A stretch of 64,000 nt of DNA from DASSJT01 sp963715025 (GTDB lineage Bacteria > Actinomycetota > Actinomycetes > Actinomycetales > Dermatophilaceae). The position numbers and the translations under genes are program-made. The DNA lies in assembly GCA_963715025.1 (NCBI GenBank), contig CAVQQQ010000002.1:124001-188000 (forward strand), read 5' to 3'. Positions within the stretch are counted from its first letter, which is position 1, and each line of letters opens with the position of its first letter. Shown piece after piece: positions 43,497 to 53,156 of this stretch. The notes under the pieces were generated by a model. It did not search any database. It was given only the letters and a program-made list of their open reading frames with translations, and was not told where the DNA came from.

Positions 43497-46400
43497 ATGC
43501 CTGCCCAGACCGCCCCGAGTGACAGTTTCGTCCACCTGCACGTGCACACCGAGTACTCCATGCTCGATGGTGCCGCCCGCATCGACGAGCTGTTCCAGAA
43601 GGCCGCCGAGATGGGTATGCCGGCCCTCGCCACGACCGACCACGGCTACGTCTTCGGGGCCTATGAGTTCTGGTCCAAGGCGCGCAAATACGGGGTGAAG
43701 CCGATCATCGGCGTGGAGGCCTACCTCACCCCGGGCACCCACCGCACCGACAAGACCCGCGTGAAATACGGCGACGGCGGGCGCGACGACGTGTCCGGGT
43801 CGGGCGCCTATACCCACATGACGCTGCTGGCGCGCAACAACAACGGCATGCACAACCTGTTCCGCATGACCTCCCTCGCCAGCCTCGAGGGCTACTACTT
43901 CAAGCCGCGCATGGACCGCGAGCTGCTCCAGACCTACGGCCAGGGCCTCGTGGCCACGACCGGATGCCCGTCGGGGGAGATCCAGACCCGCCTTCGGCTG
44001 GGGCAGTGGCAAGAGGCCCTGCAGGCGGCATCCGACTTTCGCGACATCTTCGGGCCGGAGAACTTCTTCTGCGAGCTGATGGACCACGGGCTGGGCATCG
44101 AGCGGCAGGTGCAGAAGGACCTCCTGCGGCTTTCCCGCGAGCTCAACCTCCCCCTGGTGGCGACCAACGACCTCCACTACACCAAGCCCGAGGACGCGAC
44201 GGCGCACGGGGCGCTCCTGTGCGTGCAGTCCGGCTCGACCCTGATGGACCCCGGCCGGTTCAAGCTCGACGCCGACGACTTCTACCTCAAGTCGGCGCAG
44301 GAGATGCGGCACACGTGGCGCGAGCTGCCGGAGGCCTGCGACAACACCCTGCGGATCGCCGAGATGTGCGAGGTCTCCTTCGCCGAGGGCGAGGGCCGCT
44401 ACATGCCCCGGTTCCCCGTGCCGGCCGGCGAGGACGAGTCCTCGTGGTTCGTCAAGGAGGTCGAGCGGGGGCTGCGCGAGCGCTTCCCGGAGGGGGTGCC
44501 TGACTACGCCCGGCGCCAGGCCGAGTACGAATGCGACGTCATCATCGGGAAGGGCTACCCCGGCTACTTCCTGGTCGTCGCCGACTTCATCAACTGGGCC
44601 AAGGACAACGGCATCCGCGTGGGCCCTGGCCGCGGCTCTGGCGCAGGCTCGATGTGCGCCTACGCCATGAAGATCACCGACCTCGACCCCATTCCCCACG
44701 GCCTGATCTTCGAGCGGTTCCTCAACCCCGAGCGCCCGTCCCTGCCCGACTTCGACGTCGACTTCGACGAGCGCCGCCGGGGCGAGGTCATCAAGTACGT
44801 GACCGACAAGTACGGCGAGGAGCGCGTCGCCCAGATCGTCACCTACGGCACCATCAAGGCCAAGCAGGCCGTCAAGGACGCTGCACGCGTCATGGGGCAC
44901 CCGTTCGCGATGGGGGAGAAGCTCACGAAGGCGATGCCCCCGGCCATCATGGGCAAGGACATTCCGCTCTCGGGGATCTTCGACCCTGGCCACCCCCGCT
45001 ATGCCGAGGCCGCCGACTTCCGCCAGGTGCACGACGAGGATCCCCAGGCCCAGGAGGTCGTGCGCACCGCCCTGGGACTGGAGGGCCTCAAGCGCCAGTG
45101 GGGCGTCCATGCGGCGGGCGTGATCATGTCCAGCGAGCCCTTGCTGGACCTCATCCCGATCATGCGCCGCGAGCAGGACGGGCAGATCATCACCCAGTTC
45201 GACTACCCGAGCTGCGAGGCGCTCGGCCTGGTCAAGATGGACTTCCTCGGCCTGCGCAACCTCACGATCATCGACGACGCCATCGACAACATCCGCGCCA
45301 ACCGCGGCGAGGAGATCGACCTCGACGCGCTCTCCAAGGACACCACCAACGAGGCCGCCTACAAACTGCTCCAGCACGGCGACACCCTGGGCATCTTCCA
45401 GCTCGATGGCGGCGGCATGCGCACTCTGCTGCGCCAGATGCAGCCCGACAACTTCGAGGACATCTCCGCGGCGCTCGCGCTCTACCGCCCGGGCCCGATG
45501 GGGGCCAACTCCCACACCAACTACGCCTACCGCAAGACCGGCAGGCAGCAGATCGAGCCGATCCACCCCGAGCTCGCCGAGCCCCTTGCCGAGATCCTCG
45601 ACACCACCTATGGCCTGATCGTCTACCAGGAGCAGGTCCAGCAGATCGCCCAGAAGGTCGCCGGCTACACGCTCGGCAAGGCCGACCTGCTCCGCCGCGC
45701 CATGGGGAAGAAGAAGAAGGAGGTCCTCGACGCCGAGTTCGTGCCGTTCAGCGAGGGCATGAAGGCCAACGGCTACTCCGACGCGGCCATCCGGAAGCTC
45801 TGGGACATCCTCGTCCCGTTCTCCGACTACGCCTTCAACAAGGCCCACACCGCCGCCTACGGCCTGATCTCCTACTGGACGGCCTACCTCAAGGCCAACT
45901 ACCCGGCCGAGTACATGGCGGCCCTGCTCACCAGCGTCCGCGACGACAAGGACAAGTCGGCCCTCTACCTCAACGAGTGCCGCCGGATGGGCATCAAGGT
46001 GCTCCCGCCCGACGTCAACGAGTCGGTCGCGCAGTTCGCCGCCGTCGGCACCGACATCCGCTTCGGGATGGAGGCGATCCGCAACGTCGGGCGCAACGTC
46101 GTCGAGGCCATCGTGCAGGCGCGAACCGAGAAGGGACGCTTCGCCTCGTTCGAGGACTTCCTGCGCAAGTGCCCGGCCGTCGTCTGCAACAAGCGGACGA
46201 TCGAGTCGCTCATCAAGGCCGGGGCCTTCGACGACCTGCAGCACACCCGGATGGGCCTCGTGCAGGTGCACGAGCGCTACGTCGACGCTCTGGTCGACGA
46301 GAAGCGCCAGGAGGCCATCGGACAGGACTCGCTGTTCGCCGGGTTCGCCGACGACGGGGCATCGGCGATCGCCATCGTCGCCCTGCCGCCGATCCCAGGC

Positions 46401-47045
46401 GCCGAATGGGACAAACAGGCGCTCCTGACCTTCGAGCGGGAGATGCTCGGCCTCTACGTGTCCGACCACCCGCTCTTCGGCATCGAGCACCTGCTGTCAC
46501 AGCACGCCGACACCTCTATAGCCGCGCTCACCGGTGACGACGGGAAGCCCGATGGCAGCACCGTGACGATCGCCGGGCTCATCACCGGCCTGCAGATCAA
46601 GCGCACCAAGAAGGGCGACCTGTGGGCCATCGCCACCGTCGAAGACCTCGAGGGTGCTGTCGAATGCCTGTTCTTCCCCTCGTCCTACATGACCGTGTCC
46701 ACGATGCTGACCCAGGACCTGGTCGTGGTCGTGCGCGGGCGGGTCAACCGACGCGACGACGCGGTTTCGATCTACGCCCAGGACCTCACCCTGCCGGACG
46801 TCGCCGAGGGCCCGCGCGGGCCGATCGTCGTGACCATGGAAACCGGTCGGGCCACAGCCGGGAAGATCGAGCAGCTGAAGTCGGTCCTCACGGCCCACCC
46901 GGGCGCCACGGAGGTGCACCTCAGGCTGAGCCAGCCGGGCCGATCGGTGGTCATGCGGCTCGACGACAGCTACCGCGTGACCGCCTCCGAGGCCCTCTTC
47001 GGGGACCTCAAGGTCATCCTGGGTCCCCGCTGTCTGGCAGGCTGA
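43497..47045 (+). CDS. dnaE: DNA polymerase III alpha subunit DnaE (DnaE1 type)
   Basis: A 1182-residue replicative polymerase. The PHP domain opens with SFVHLHVHTEYSMLDGAARI, and the polymerase core carries GPGRGSGAGSMCAYAM, LPDFDVDFDERRRGEVIKYV (acids at about 418, 420 and 422), GVHAAGVIMSSEPL and YAFNKAHTAAYGLISYWTAY. Helix-hairpin-helix and OB-fold (SGTVTIAGLITGLQ-like) parts follow. It synthesises DNA at the replication fork. The ATG at 43497 is chosen because the 30 upstream in-frame residues are not conserved. No frameshift was seen. Confidence 0.97.
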   Translation: MPAQTAPSDSFVHLHVHTEYSMLDGAARIDELFQKAAEMGMPALATTDHGYVFGAYEFWSKARKYGVKPIIGVEAYLTPGTHRTDKTRVKYGDGGRDDVSGSGAYTHMTLLARNNNGMHNLFRMTSLASLEGYYFKPRMDRELLQTYGQGLVATTGCPSGEIQTRLRLGQWQEALQAASDFRDIFGPENFFCELMDHGLGIERQVQKDLLRLSRELNLPLVATNDLHYTKPEDATAHGALLCVQSGSTLMDPGRFKLDADDFYLKSAQEMRHTWRELPEACDNTLRIAEMCEVSFAEGEGRYMPRFPVPAGEDESSWFVKEVERGLRERFPEGVPDYARRQAEYECDVIIGKGYPGYFLVVADFINWAKDNGIRVGPGRGSGAGSMCAYAMKITDLDPIPHGLIFERFLNPERPSLPDFDVDFDERRRGEVIKYVTDKYGEERVAQIVTYGTIKAKQAVKDAARVMGHPFAMGEKLTKAMPPAIMGKDIPLSGIFDPGHPRYAEAADFRQVHDEDPQAQEVVRTALGLEGLKRQWGVHAAGVIMSSEPLLDLIPIMRREQDGQIITQFDYPSCEALGLVKMDFLGLRNLTIIDDAIDNIRANRGEEIDLDALSKDTTNEAAYKLLQHGDTLGIFQLDGGGMRTLLRQMQPDNFEDISAALALYRPGPMGANSHTNYAYRKTGRQQIEPIHPELAEPLAEILDTTYGLIVYQEQVQQIAQKVAGYTLGKADLLRRAMGKKKKEVLDAEFVPFSEGMKANGYSDAAIRKLWDILVPFSDYAFNKAHTAAYGLISYWTAYLKANYPAEYMAALLTSVRDDKDKSALYLNECRRMGIKVLPPDVNESVAQFAAVGTDIRFGMEAIRNVGRNVVEAIVQARTEKGRFASFEDFLRKCPAVVCNKRTIESLIKAGAFDDLQHTRMGLVQVHERYVDALVDEKRQEAIGQDSLFAGFADDGASAIAIVALPPIPGAEWDKQALLTFEREMLGLYVSDHPLFGIEHLLSQHADTSIAALTGDDGKPDGSTVTIAGLITGLQIKRTKKGDLWAIATVEDLEGAVECLFFPSSYMTVSTMLTQDLVVVVRGRVNRRDDAVSIYAQDLTLPDVAEGPRGPIVVTMETGRATAGKIEQLKSVLTAHPGATEVHLRLSQPGRSVVMRLDDSYRVTASEALFGDLKVILGPRCLAG

Positions 47046-47163
47046 GCCGTGATGGCGAGTCGGTGCCGATTGCCGGCGGTCCAGGCGGGCTCCCGGCGCG
47101 CCACCTCGTCCCGCTCCGTGCCCGCTCCTGAGTGGTTCGGCTGAGTCGTCATAGGGTGCCGGG

Positions 47164-49311
47164 GTGAGCAGCGTCGAAGACACCATGCCCCGCCCTCCGA
47201 TCGCCAAGGCGGTGGACTTCGTCCGGGAGCACCACGGAGACCGCGTGGTCGACCCGTACGAATGGCTGCGCGACAAGACCGACCCCCAGGTCGTGGACTA
47301 CCTCGGGGCTGAGAACGCTTATGCCGAGGCGGTTACGGCTGGTCTCGCGCCGCTGCGGGAGAGCATCTTCCAGGAGATCAAATCGCGTGTGCTCGAGACC
47401 GACCTCAGCGTCCCGGTCGCGAGCGGGCCGTGGTGGTACTACACGCGGACGGTAGAGGGCCGGCAGTATGCCGTGCACTGCCGGGCGCCGCGCTACCTCC
47501 ACCCGGTCCGGCCGGCACCGGAGGGCGAGGCTGCCGTGGCCGGCCAGCAGGTGCTCCTCGACGGCAACGAGGCGGCCGAGGGACACGAGTTCTTCGCTCT
47601 GGGAGCCTTCACGGTCAGCCCGGACCACGCGCGACTCGCCTTTGCGACCGACATCGAGGGCGACGAGCGATTTGCGATGACCGTGAAAGACATCGCCTCC
47701 GGCGACGTGCTGGACGACGTCGTCACCGGAATCGGCTATGGATGCGAGTTCTCCCTCGACGGCGAGTGGATCTTCTACACCCGGGTCGACGATGCCTGGC
47801 GTCCCCACCAGATCTGGCGCCACCGGATCGGAGGCCCGGTCGACGACGACGTGTTGGTCTACGAAGAGACCGACGAACGCTTTTGGATGGGACTGGGAGC
47901 CTCTCGGGACGACCGATGGATCATCATCGGCATCGGCTCCCGCACCACCAGCGAGGCGCGCATCCTGGATGCCGCCGACCCGACCGGCGACTTCCGCGTC
48001 GTCGCGCCCCGGCGTGACGGTGTCGAGTACGACGTCGAGCCGGCGGCCGACCGGCTCCTGATCCTCCACAACGAGCACAACAAGGACTTCGACCTGGCTT
48101 GGGCTCCGCTCGACGCGACCTCGCCCGAGCAGTGGCAGCCCGTGCTGGAGGCAGCCGCCGGTGAGCGCTTCCTCGGAATCGATGCGTTCGATGACTACGC
48201 CGTGCTGTCGCTGCGCCACGACGGGCTGACCGGGCTGCGTATCCTCCCCCGCTCCCAGGAGGGCGACACAGGCTTCGGGAAGCCTCGGGACCTGCCCTTC
48301 GACGAGCCGCTCTACTCCGTCGGGACCGGCGACAACCCTGAGCCCGGGCAGACGACGATCCAGCTGGTCTTCGAATCGCTCGTCACACCCAAGACGGTCT
48401 TCGACTGTGACGTGGCAACCGGTTCGCTCACGCTGCTGAAGCGCCAGCCCGTTCTGGGTGGCTACGACCCCACCGCCTTCGAGCAGCGTCGTGAGTGGGC
48501 GACCGCCCCCGACGGGACCCGGGTCCCCATGTCGCTCGTCTTCCTTCGGGGCACCCAGCCTGACGGTTCCAGCCCAGGCTTCCTCACGGCATACGGCTCA
48601 TATGAGATCTCGAGTGACCCGTATTTCTCGGTGGCGCGGCTGTCCCTGCTGGAGCGTGGCATGGTGTTCGCCCTGGCGCATGTGCGCGGGGGCGGGGAGC
48701 TCGGGCGCGCATGGTACGAAGAGGGGAAGCTGCTGCACAAGAAGAACACCTTCACCGACTTCATCGCCTGCGCGGACCACCTAGTTGTGAGCGGGTGGGT
48801 CGACCCGGATCGGCTTGTCGCTGAGGGCGGCTCGGCGGGTGGGCTGCTGATCGGCGCAGCGGTCAACATGGCGCCCGAGCGCTTCCGTGCGGTCCACGCC
48901 GCCGTGCCCTTCGTCGACGCCCTGACCACCATCCTCCGCCCGGACCTGCCCCTGACCGTGGGTGAGTGGGAGGAGTGGGGAAACCCGCTCGAGGACCCGC
49001 AGGTCTACGCGTACATGAAGAGCTACACGCCCTACGAGAACATCGGCGACACCACCGGGCATCGCTACCCGAGCATCCTGGCAACGACCAGCCTCAATGA
49101 CACGCGGGTGTTCTTCACCGAGCCGGCCAAGTGGGTGGCTCGTCTGCGGGCCAGTCTGCCCCCGGACCTCGAGCGGCCCGTGCTCCTGCGCACCGAGATG
49201 GTCGCCGGGCACGGCGGTCGCAGCGGGCGCTACAGCGCCTGGGAGCAGACAGCCTGGGAGTGGGCCTTCCTCCTGGACCAGGTGGGTCTCGGCTCCACGG
49301 TCCGCCCCTGA
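47164..49311 (+). CDS. S9 family oligopeptidase (oligopeptidase B / prolyl oligopeptidase type)
   Basis: A 715-residue serine peptidase. An N-terminal seven-bladed propeller begins DFVREHHGDRVVDPYEWLRD and contains FSLDGEWIFYTRVDD. The C-terminal hydrolase has GGGELGRAWYEEGKLLHKKN and the nucleophile elbow GGSAGG with Ser557; the Asp is expected near LNDTRVFFTEPAKWVARL and the His is in GHGGRSGRYSAW. The Arg/Lys-directed oligopeptidase B is the closest match. It is cytoplasmic and degrades short peptides. The start is GTG 47164. Confidence 0.9.
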   Translation: MSSVEDTMPRPPIAKAVDFVREHHGDRVVDPYEWLRDKTDPQVVDYLGAENAYAEAVTAGLAPLRESIFQEIKSRVLETDLSVPVASGPWWYYTRTVEGRQYAVHCRAPRYLHPVRPAPEGEAAVAGQQVLLDGNEAAEGHEFFALGAFTVSPDHARLAFATDIEGDERFAMTVKDIASGDVLDDVVTGIGYGCEFSLDGEWIFYTRVDDAWRPHQIWRHRIGGPVDDDVLVYEETDERFWMGLGASRDDRWIIIGIGSRTTSEARILDAADPTGDFRVVAPRRDGVEYDVEPAADRLLILHNEHNKDFDLAWAPLDATSPEQWQPVLEAAAGERFLGIDAFDDYAVLSLRHDGLTGLRILPRSQEGDTGFGKPRDLPFDEPLYSVGTGDNPEPGQTTIQLVFESLVTPKTVFDCDVATGSLTLLKRQPVLGGYDPTAFEQRREWATAPDGTRVPMSLVFLRGTQPDGSSPGFLTAYGSYEISSDPYFSVARLSLLERGMVFALAHVRGGGELGRAWYEEGKLLHKKNTFTDFIACADHLVVSGWVDPDRLVAEGGSAGGLLIGAAVNMAPERFRAVHAAVPFVDALTTILRPDLPLTVGEWEEWGNPLEDPQVYAYMKSYTPYENIGDTTGHRYPSILATTSLNDTRVFFTEPAKWVARLRASLPPDLERPVLLRTEMVAGHGGRSGRYSAWEQTAWEWAFLLDQVGLGSTVRP

Positions 49312-49322
49312 GCCGGCGCGCG

Positions 49323-50204
49323 TCAGTCCTCGTCGCGGTCGCGGGTGACCACGACCGGACACGGCGCCCGGTTCAGCACGCCGTGGCACACCGACCCGAT
49401 CCGCAGGCCCGGGAAGCCGCCGAGGCCACGGCTGCCGACGACCGCTAGGTCGGCACTCCTCGCTGCGTCCACAAGGGTCGGCACGGCCCGTCCACGGCGC
49501 ACCTGCTGCACCACCTTGACGTGCGGGTAGTGGCGCTCCTGGTGGGTCAGGGCGCGCTCGACGCGGGCGTGCTGGGCGCGCTCGTACTCCGGCCAGTCGG
49601 AAGACCCCAGCGTGGGGTCGTCCTGGCCCCGCGCCTCCCAGGCGTGGATCACCAACAGCTCCGCGGACCGGGTCGCTGCCTGGCCGAACGCGTAGGCGAG
49701 TGCCTGCAGGGAGTGGGCTGAGCCGTCTACGCCCACGACGACCCGGCCATACGGCTGGTGGCTGGCATCGCTGTGCTTGACGACGACTGCGGGACAGTAC
49801 GCGTGCGTCGTCACTTGCATCGCAACGGAGCCCAGGGCTGCGGTGCTGAACGCGCCGTTGCCGTGCGCGCCGATGACCACGAACTCGGCGTGCCGGGAGG
49901 CGCGGATCAGCGCGGCGGCGGCATACCCAGAGGTGCACACACCCGTGACCTGGAGCCCGGGATCGACGCGGTGCACCCGGTCGCGGGCCAGGGCGAGCAG
50001 CCGCCTGCCGCCCTCCCGGATGGCCTCGACGCTGAGCCCGGCGCCGAACTCGAACGAGGGGAGGTCAGGGGTGAAGGCATGGACGAGGTGGATGGGATGA
50101 CGCCGAACGGACGCCTGCGCCGCAGCCCAGTCGAGAGCCAAGTTGCCCACGGCAGAGCCATCGACGCCCACGACGATGCTGTCCGGCTGCGCTTTGCCCT
50201 CCAT
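49323..50204 (-). CDS. Universal stress protein with two Usp domains
   Basis: A 293-residue protein made of two UspA domains. Each has the opening VVGVDGS and the ATP-binding loop: IGAHGNGAFSTAALGSVAMQ in the first, VVGSRGLGGFPGLRIGSVCH in the second, both with G-x2-G-x9-G-S spacing. Tandem Usp proteins are common in actinobacteria and respond to hypoxia and starvation. ATG 50204 with AGGAAG upstream is preferred over ATG 50228. It converges on the oligopeptidase gene with an 11-base gap. Confidence 0.92.
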   Translation of the reverse strand: MEGKAQPDSIVVGVDGSAVGNLALDWAAAQASVRRHPIHLVHAFTPDLPSFEFGAGLSVEAIREGGRRLLALARDRVHRVDPGLQVTGVCTSGYAAAALIRASRHAEFVVIGAHGNGAFSTAALGSVAMQVTTHAYCPAVVVKHSDASHQPYGRVVVGVDGSAHSLQALAYAFGQAATRSAELLVIHAWEARGQDDPTLGSSDWPEYERAQHARVERALTHQERHYPHVKVVQQVRRGRAVPTLVDAARSADLAVVGSRGLGGFPGLRIGSVCHGVLNRAPCPVVVTRDRDED

Positions 50205-50521
50205 GGCTCGACTCACTTCCTGTCGCACTCATGGCGGCGGAGGAGGACCAGCTGCCGGCCCTCGACTACCGTCACGGGCTCTTCGCCCGTGTCCATCACC
50301 GTAGCCCCGCCGGACCCGGAATTGAGCGAGCGAGGTCCCAGTTGCCCGCCTTTTGTTCCAGCTGTGGGGCTGATCCCGAGGAGTGAGATGGATCACGTTC
50401 ACGGGGTGAGAGGGTCGCTGGGGATTCTGGGCCGATCACCGGGCCGCGCGCGCAGGCAGAGGCACGACAGGTATGCCGGGTGGCCGCCAAGCATCGCCTG
50501 TCGCGAAGGCGGGACGGGTCG
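50205..50521. other. Intergenic region between two minus-strand genes
   Basis: About 317 bases. No gene is supported. It carries the octamer GTATGCCG at 50471 and should hold the promoter of the universal stress gene to its left; no clear box was seen. Confidence 0.5.
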
Positions 50522-51823
50522 TCACCGGCGCCGGGGCCGCCTCAACGGCCCGATCATGCGCGGTCCGGAGAGCCGGGTCTCGAGCCATCGCGCCTCGCGC
50601 CTCAGCGGTTGGGACAGGTACTGCCCGAGAATGACACCGGAGGCCAGCGCGATCGCAGTCGCGCCGGCCGCGGCGATCGCGAGCACACCGTCCTGGTTCT
50701 GCGCGAGGAGTGCCAGCCCTTGGTATATGGCCAGTCCGGGAAGGAGTGGCACCACGGCCGGGACGACCACGACCAGGGGAGGAACCCGGATTCGGCCCGC
50801 CGCGGTGTAACAGGCCGCTCCGATCGTTACCGCCGCGGCCGCCGCGGCCCAGGTACTGCCCAAAGCGAGCCGCTCGACCGCCAACGACACCGCCTGTCCC
50901 AGCGCGGCGACCACCGCGACTGCCAGGAGTGACCTCAGGGGCGCGTAGTTCGCCCACGCGAACGCGGCTGCGGCAACGGCCGCCCCGGCGACGATCACCG
51001 ATGCCTGCGACCACGCTGTTGCCCCAGGTACTAGATCGCCGAGATCGACCCCGAATAGCGCGCCCACGGTCAGGCCGCCGCTGACGCCCGCGATGACTCC
51101 CGTGGTGGCCAGGACCGCATCGAGCAGTCGGGCGCCTGCGGTGAGCGGGAAGCCCGTCAGTGCGTCCTGCATCGCTCCCATGAAGCCGATCCCTGCCAGC
51201 AGCATGATGATGCAAGCGGTCACGACCCGGGACGGGTCCACCTGTAGGTGCAGCGCAACCGCACCAACTGCGACCAGGGTGGCCAGCAACCCGCAGGCCG
51301 CCTGCTGGTAGAACGAGGGGATCCGGCGCGGCACCATGACGTGCTGCAGCCGGTCGATCGCAGCGGCGGCGAGGAAGGCAAGCCCGCTGACCACCGGTCC
51401 ACCGCCCAGCGTCAGGGCGAGCCCAGCGCCCATCACGCCGAAGCCCAACGTCACCGCCCACCGGTTGCGCTGGTGACCCGAGGAGACGATCTTTGCCACC
51501 TGTTCGCGAGCTTCGTCACGGGTGATCGTGCCGGACGCCAGGTCCGCAACGAGTTTGTCGACCAATGTCAGGTGCTGGTAGTCGATTTCGCGGCGGTTGA
51601 GCCGCCGGGTCTGGATGGCGGCCGGCTCCTCGATGCTGGGCTGATGGCGCAGCGTCAGCTCGGTGAACGTCAGATCGGCAGAGACCCGGCGTACACCGCA
51701 AGCCTGGGTGACAGTCAGCATGGTCGCTGTGACGTCCGCTGCACCCGCCCCCGACGAGAGCAGCATCTCGCCGATGCGGAGCGCCAAGTCAAGGGTCTTG
51801 TAGGTGTTGCCTCGGTCAGTCAT
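50522..51823 (-). CDS. ThrE-type threonine/serine exporter (fused DUF1212-DUF3815)
   Basis: A 433-residue protein of the ThrE family. The N-terminal soluble part has RIGEMLLSSGAGAADVTATM and a putative amidase-like region. Five helices follow, then a second set with AGIGFMGAMQDALTGFPLTA, VPPLVVVVPAVVPLLPGLAI and YQGLALL, in the arrangement of the fused exporter found in Corynebacterium. It exports threonine and serine using proton motive force. Ten transmembrane helices are expected. Divergent from the lipoprotein gene at 52134. Confidence 0.9.
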   Translation of the reverse strand: MTDRGNTYKTLDLALRIGEMLLSSGAGAADVTATMLTVTQACGVRRVSADLTFTELTLRHQPSIEEPAAIQTRRLNRREIDYQHLTLVDKLVADLASGTITRDEAREQVAKIVSSGHQRNRWAVTLGFGVMGAGLALTLGGGPVVSGLAFLAAAAIDRLQHVMVPRRIPSFYQQAACGLLATLVAVGAVALHLQVDPSRVVTACIIMLLAGIGFMGAMQDALTGFPLTAGARLLDAVLATTGVIAGVSGGLTVGALFGVDLGDLVPGATAWSQASVIVAGAAVAAAAFAWANYAPLRSLLAVAVVAALGQAVSLAVERLALGSTWAAAAAAVTIGAACYTAAGRIRVPPLVVVVPAVVPLLPGLAIYQGLALLAQNQDGVLAIAAAGATAIALASGVILGQYLSQPLRREARWLETRLSGPRMIGPLRRPRRR

Positions 51824-52133
51824 CGGGGCGTCCCATCATCGTCCCGAGTGCTCATCGCACGCACCCAGAGGCGAATGGGTTGAGTGGCCACCGCGGCGGG
51901 TGGAGGTGGTGTCCATCCGTCCTCCGTTCTGCTCCTACACGGGGTCGCCTTCATCATGGCGCACGCGACGGCGAGGAGAGCGTGAACTGCGCTGCGGCAT
52001 ACGGCGATCCCTAGCGTCACGGAGATCATCTGCGGCGGACGATCCGGACGACGGCTGCCTTCCCCTAGCGTGAGGCTCAGCCCGCTCGGGGAGCAGACCG
52101 CCGCTCGCCCGGGGGTCGAGTCGGGAGGTCGGA
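51824..52133. other. Divergent intergenic region
   Basis: These 310 bases between two outward-reading genes hold no supported gene. One copy of the octamer CGGCATAC is at 51995; it is the last one before a gap of about 9.6 kb. Confidence 0.5.
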
Positions 52134-53030
52134 GTGAACCAAGACCAGGGGCAAGACCGCGGCGTTGCGCGGGGGCCTGGGCAGCGAGCGGCCGTGATCG
52201 CGTTCGCCGCCGTCCTGTTGACCGCCTGCGGCGGGGAGGGCTCCGTCGAACTGCCCTCGACCACCCTCTCGGGCTCGGTGAGCGCGACGCCGAGCCGGAC
52301 CGCGAGTCAATCCAGCCCGACGCGATCACTCGGCGGGCGGGAGTCGAGTACATCAGCATCCGAATCATCGACACCGACGTCCTCAGCTTCCTCGTCATCG
52401 TCATCGCAATCGGAGAGCGCAAGTTCGAGCACCAGCCAGCGACCCTCGACCTCCTCCACCTCAGCGACTCGGACGCCCACGGCCTCGGCGGCTCCTTCGC
52501 CCACGGCTTCAGCGACCTCGACTCCCAGTCCCTCGTCCACGGCGACTGCGGCGCCGGAGGCGACCTCGGCGGCGTCTTCGGGTGTGCCCGGATGGGTCTG
52601 GTGGCTCCTGGCCCTGGTCGTCATCGGCGCCGCCGTGGCGATCCCGCAAGTGGTCCGAGCGCGGCGGCGTAGCGCGTGGCGTGCGGAGCTTGCGGCGAGC
52701 GAGGGAGAGGTGGCGTGGTTCGCGCGCGTGCTCGTTCCGGAGTTGCGTGACGCCGGAACGCGCGAGGCCGTTGCGGGAGGGTGGGCCGTCGGTGGCGAGG
52801 CCCGGGTCTCCGCCGTGGAGGATCGGCTGACGGTACTCGAGTCCTCGGCACCCGACCCCGCGGACGGTGACCGGGCGCGTGCCCTGCGCGACGCCGTCCG
52901 GTCGTCTCGCGCTCGCCTGCAGACGATGGTCGAGACCGGCACCGAGGAGACGATTCGCCGCGACCTCGACCAGGTGGCCGTCGAGCTCGAGGCGGTCTTG
53001 CCGCCAGCCGAACCGCAGCCGCATGTCTGA
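52134..53030 (+). CDS. Ser/Thr-rich membrane-anchored lipoprotein of unknown function
   Basis: A 298-residue protein with a signal ending in the lipobox VLLTACGGEG (Cys32), a Ser/Thr/Ala-rich linker (about 45-148) likely exposed and possibly glycosylated, a second hydrophobic helix (GVPGWVWWLLALVVIGAAVAI, about 149-169) followed by Arg residues, and a helical charged domain (AELAASEGEVAWFARVLVPE, VEDRLTVLESSAPD). The C-terminal part should be cytoplasmic, giving a stalk tied to the membrane at both ends. No family was recognised. GTG start. Confidence 0.7.
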   Translation: MNQDQGQDRGVARGPGQRAAVIAFAAVLLTACGGEGSVELPSTTLSGSVSATPSRTASQSSPTRSLGGRESSTSASESSTPTSSASSSSSSQSESASSSTSQRPSTSSTSATRTPTASAAPSPTASATSTPSPSSTATAAPEATSAASSGVPGWVWWLLALVVIGAAVAIPQVVRARRRSAWRAELAASEGEVAWFARVLVPELRDAGTREAVAGGWAVGGEARVSAVEDRLTVLESSAPDPADGDRARALRDAVRSSRARLQTMVETGTEETIRRDLDQVAVELEAVLPPAEPQPHV

Positions 53031-53156
53031 TCCTCGCGCGACCACCGGTACCGTCGCCGGCGGCCGTGACTCGCGGCGCGCCGAGCCACTTGGGTGGTGT
53101 GATTGTGGCGCGCCTGCGAGAAGATGGCTCAGGTCCGTTCGATCGAGAGGTCTGCT

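Noticed and set aside
43116..46490. A very long open frame on the minus strand across dnaE (1124 codons)
   Set aside because: It is the mirror of a high-GC coding frame; the product is Val/Gly/Arg/His-rich with no domain, and the plus-strand DnaE is complete and conserved.
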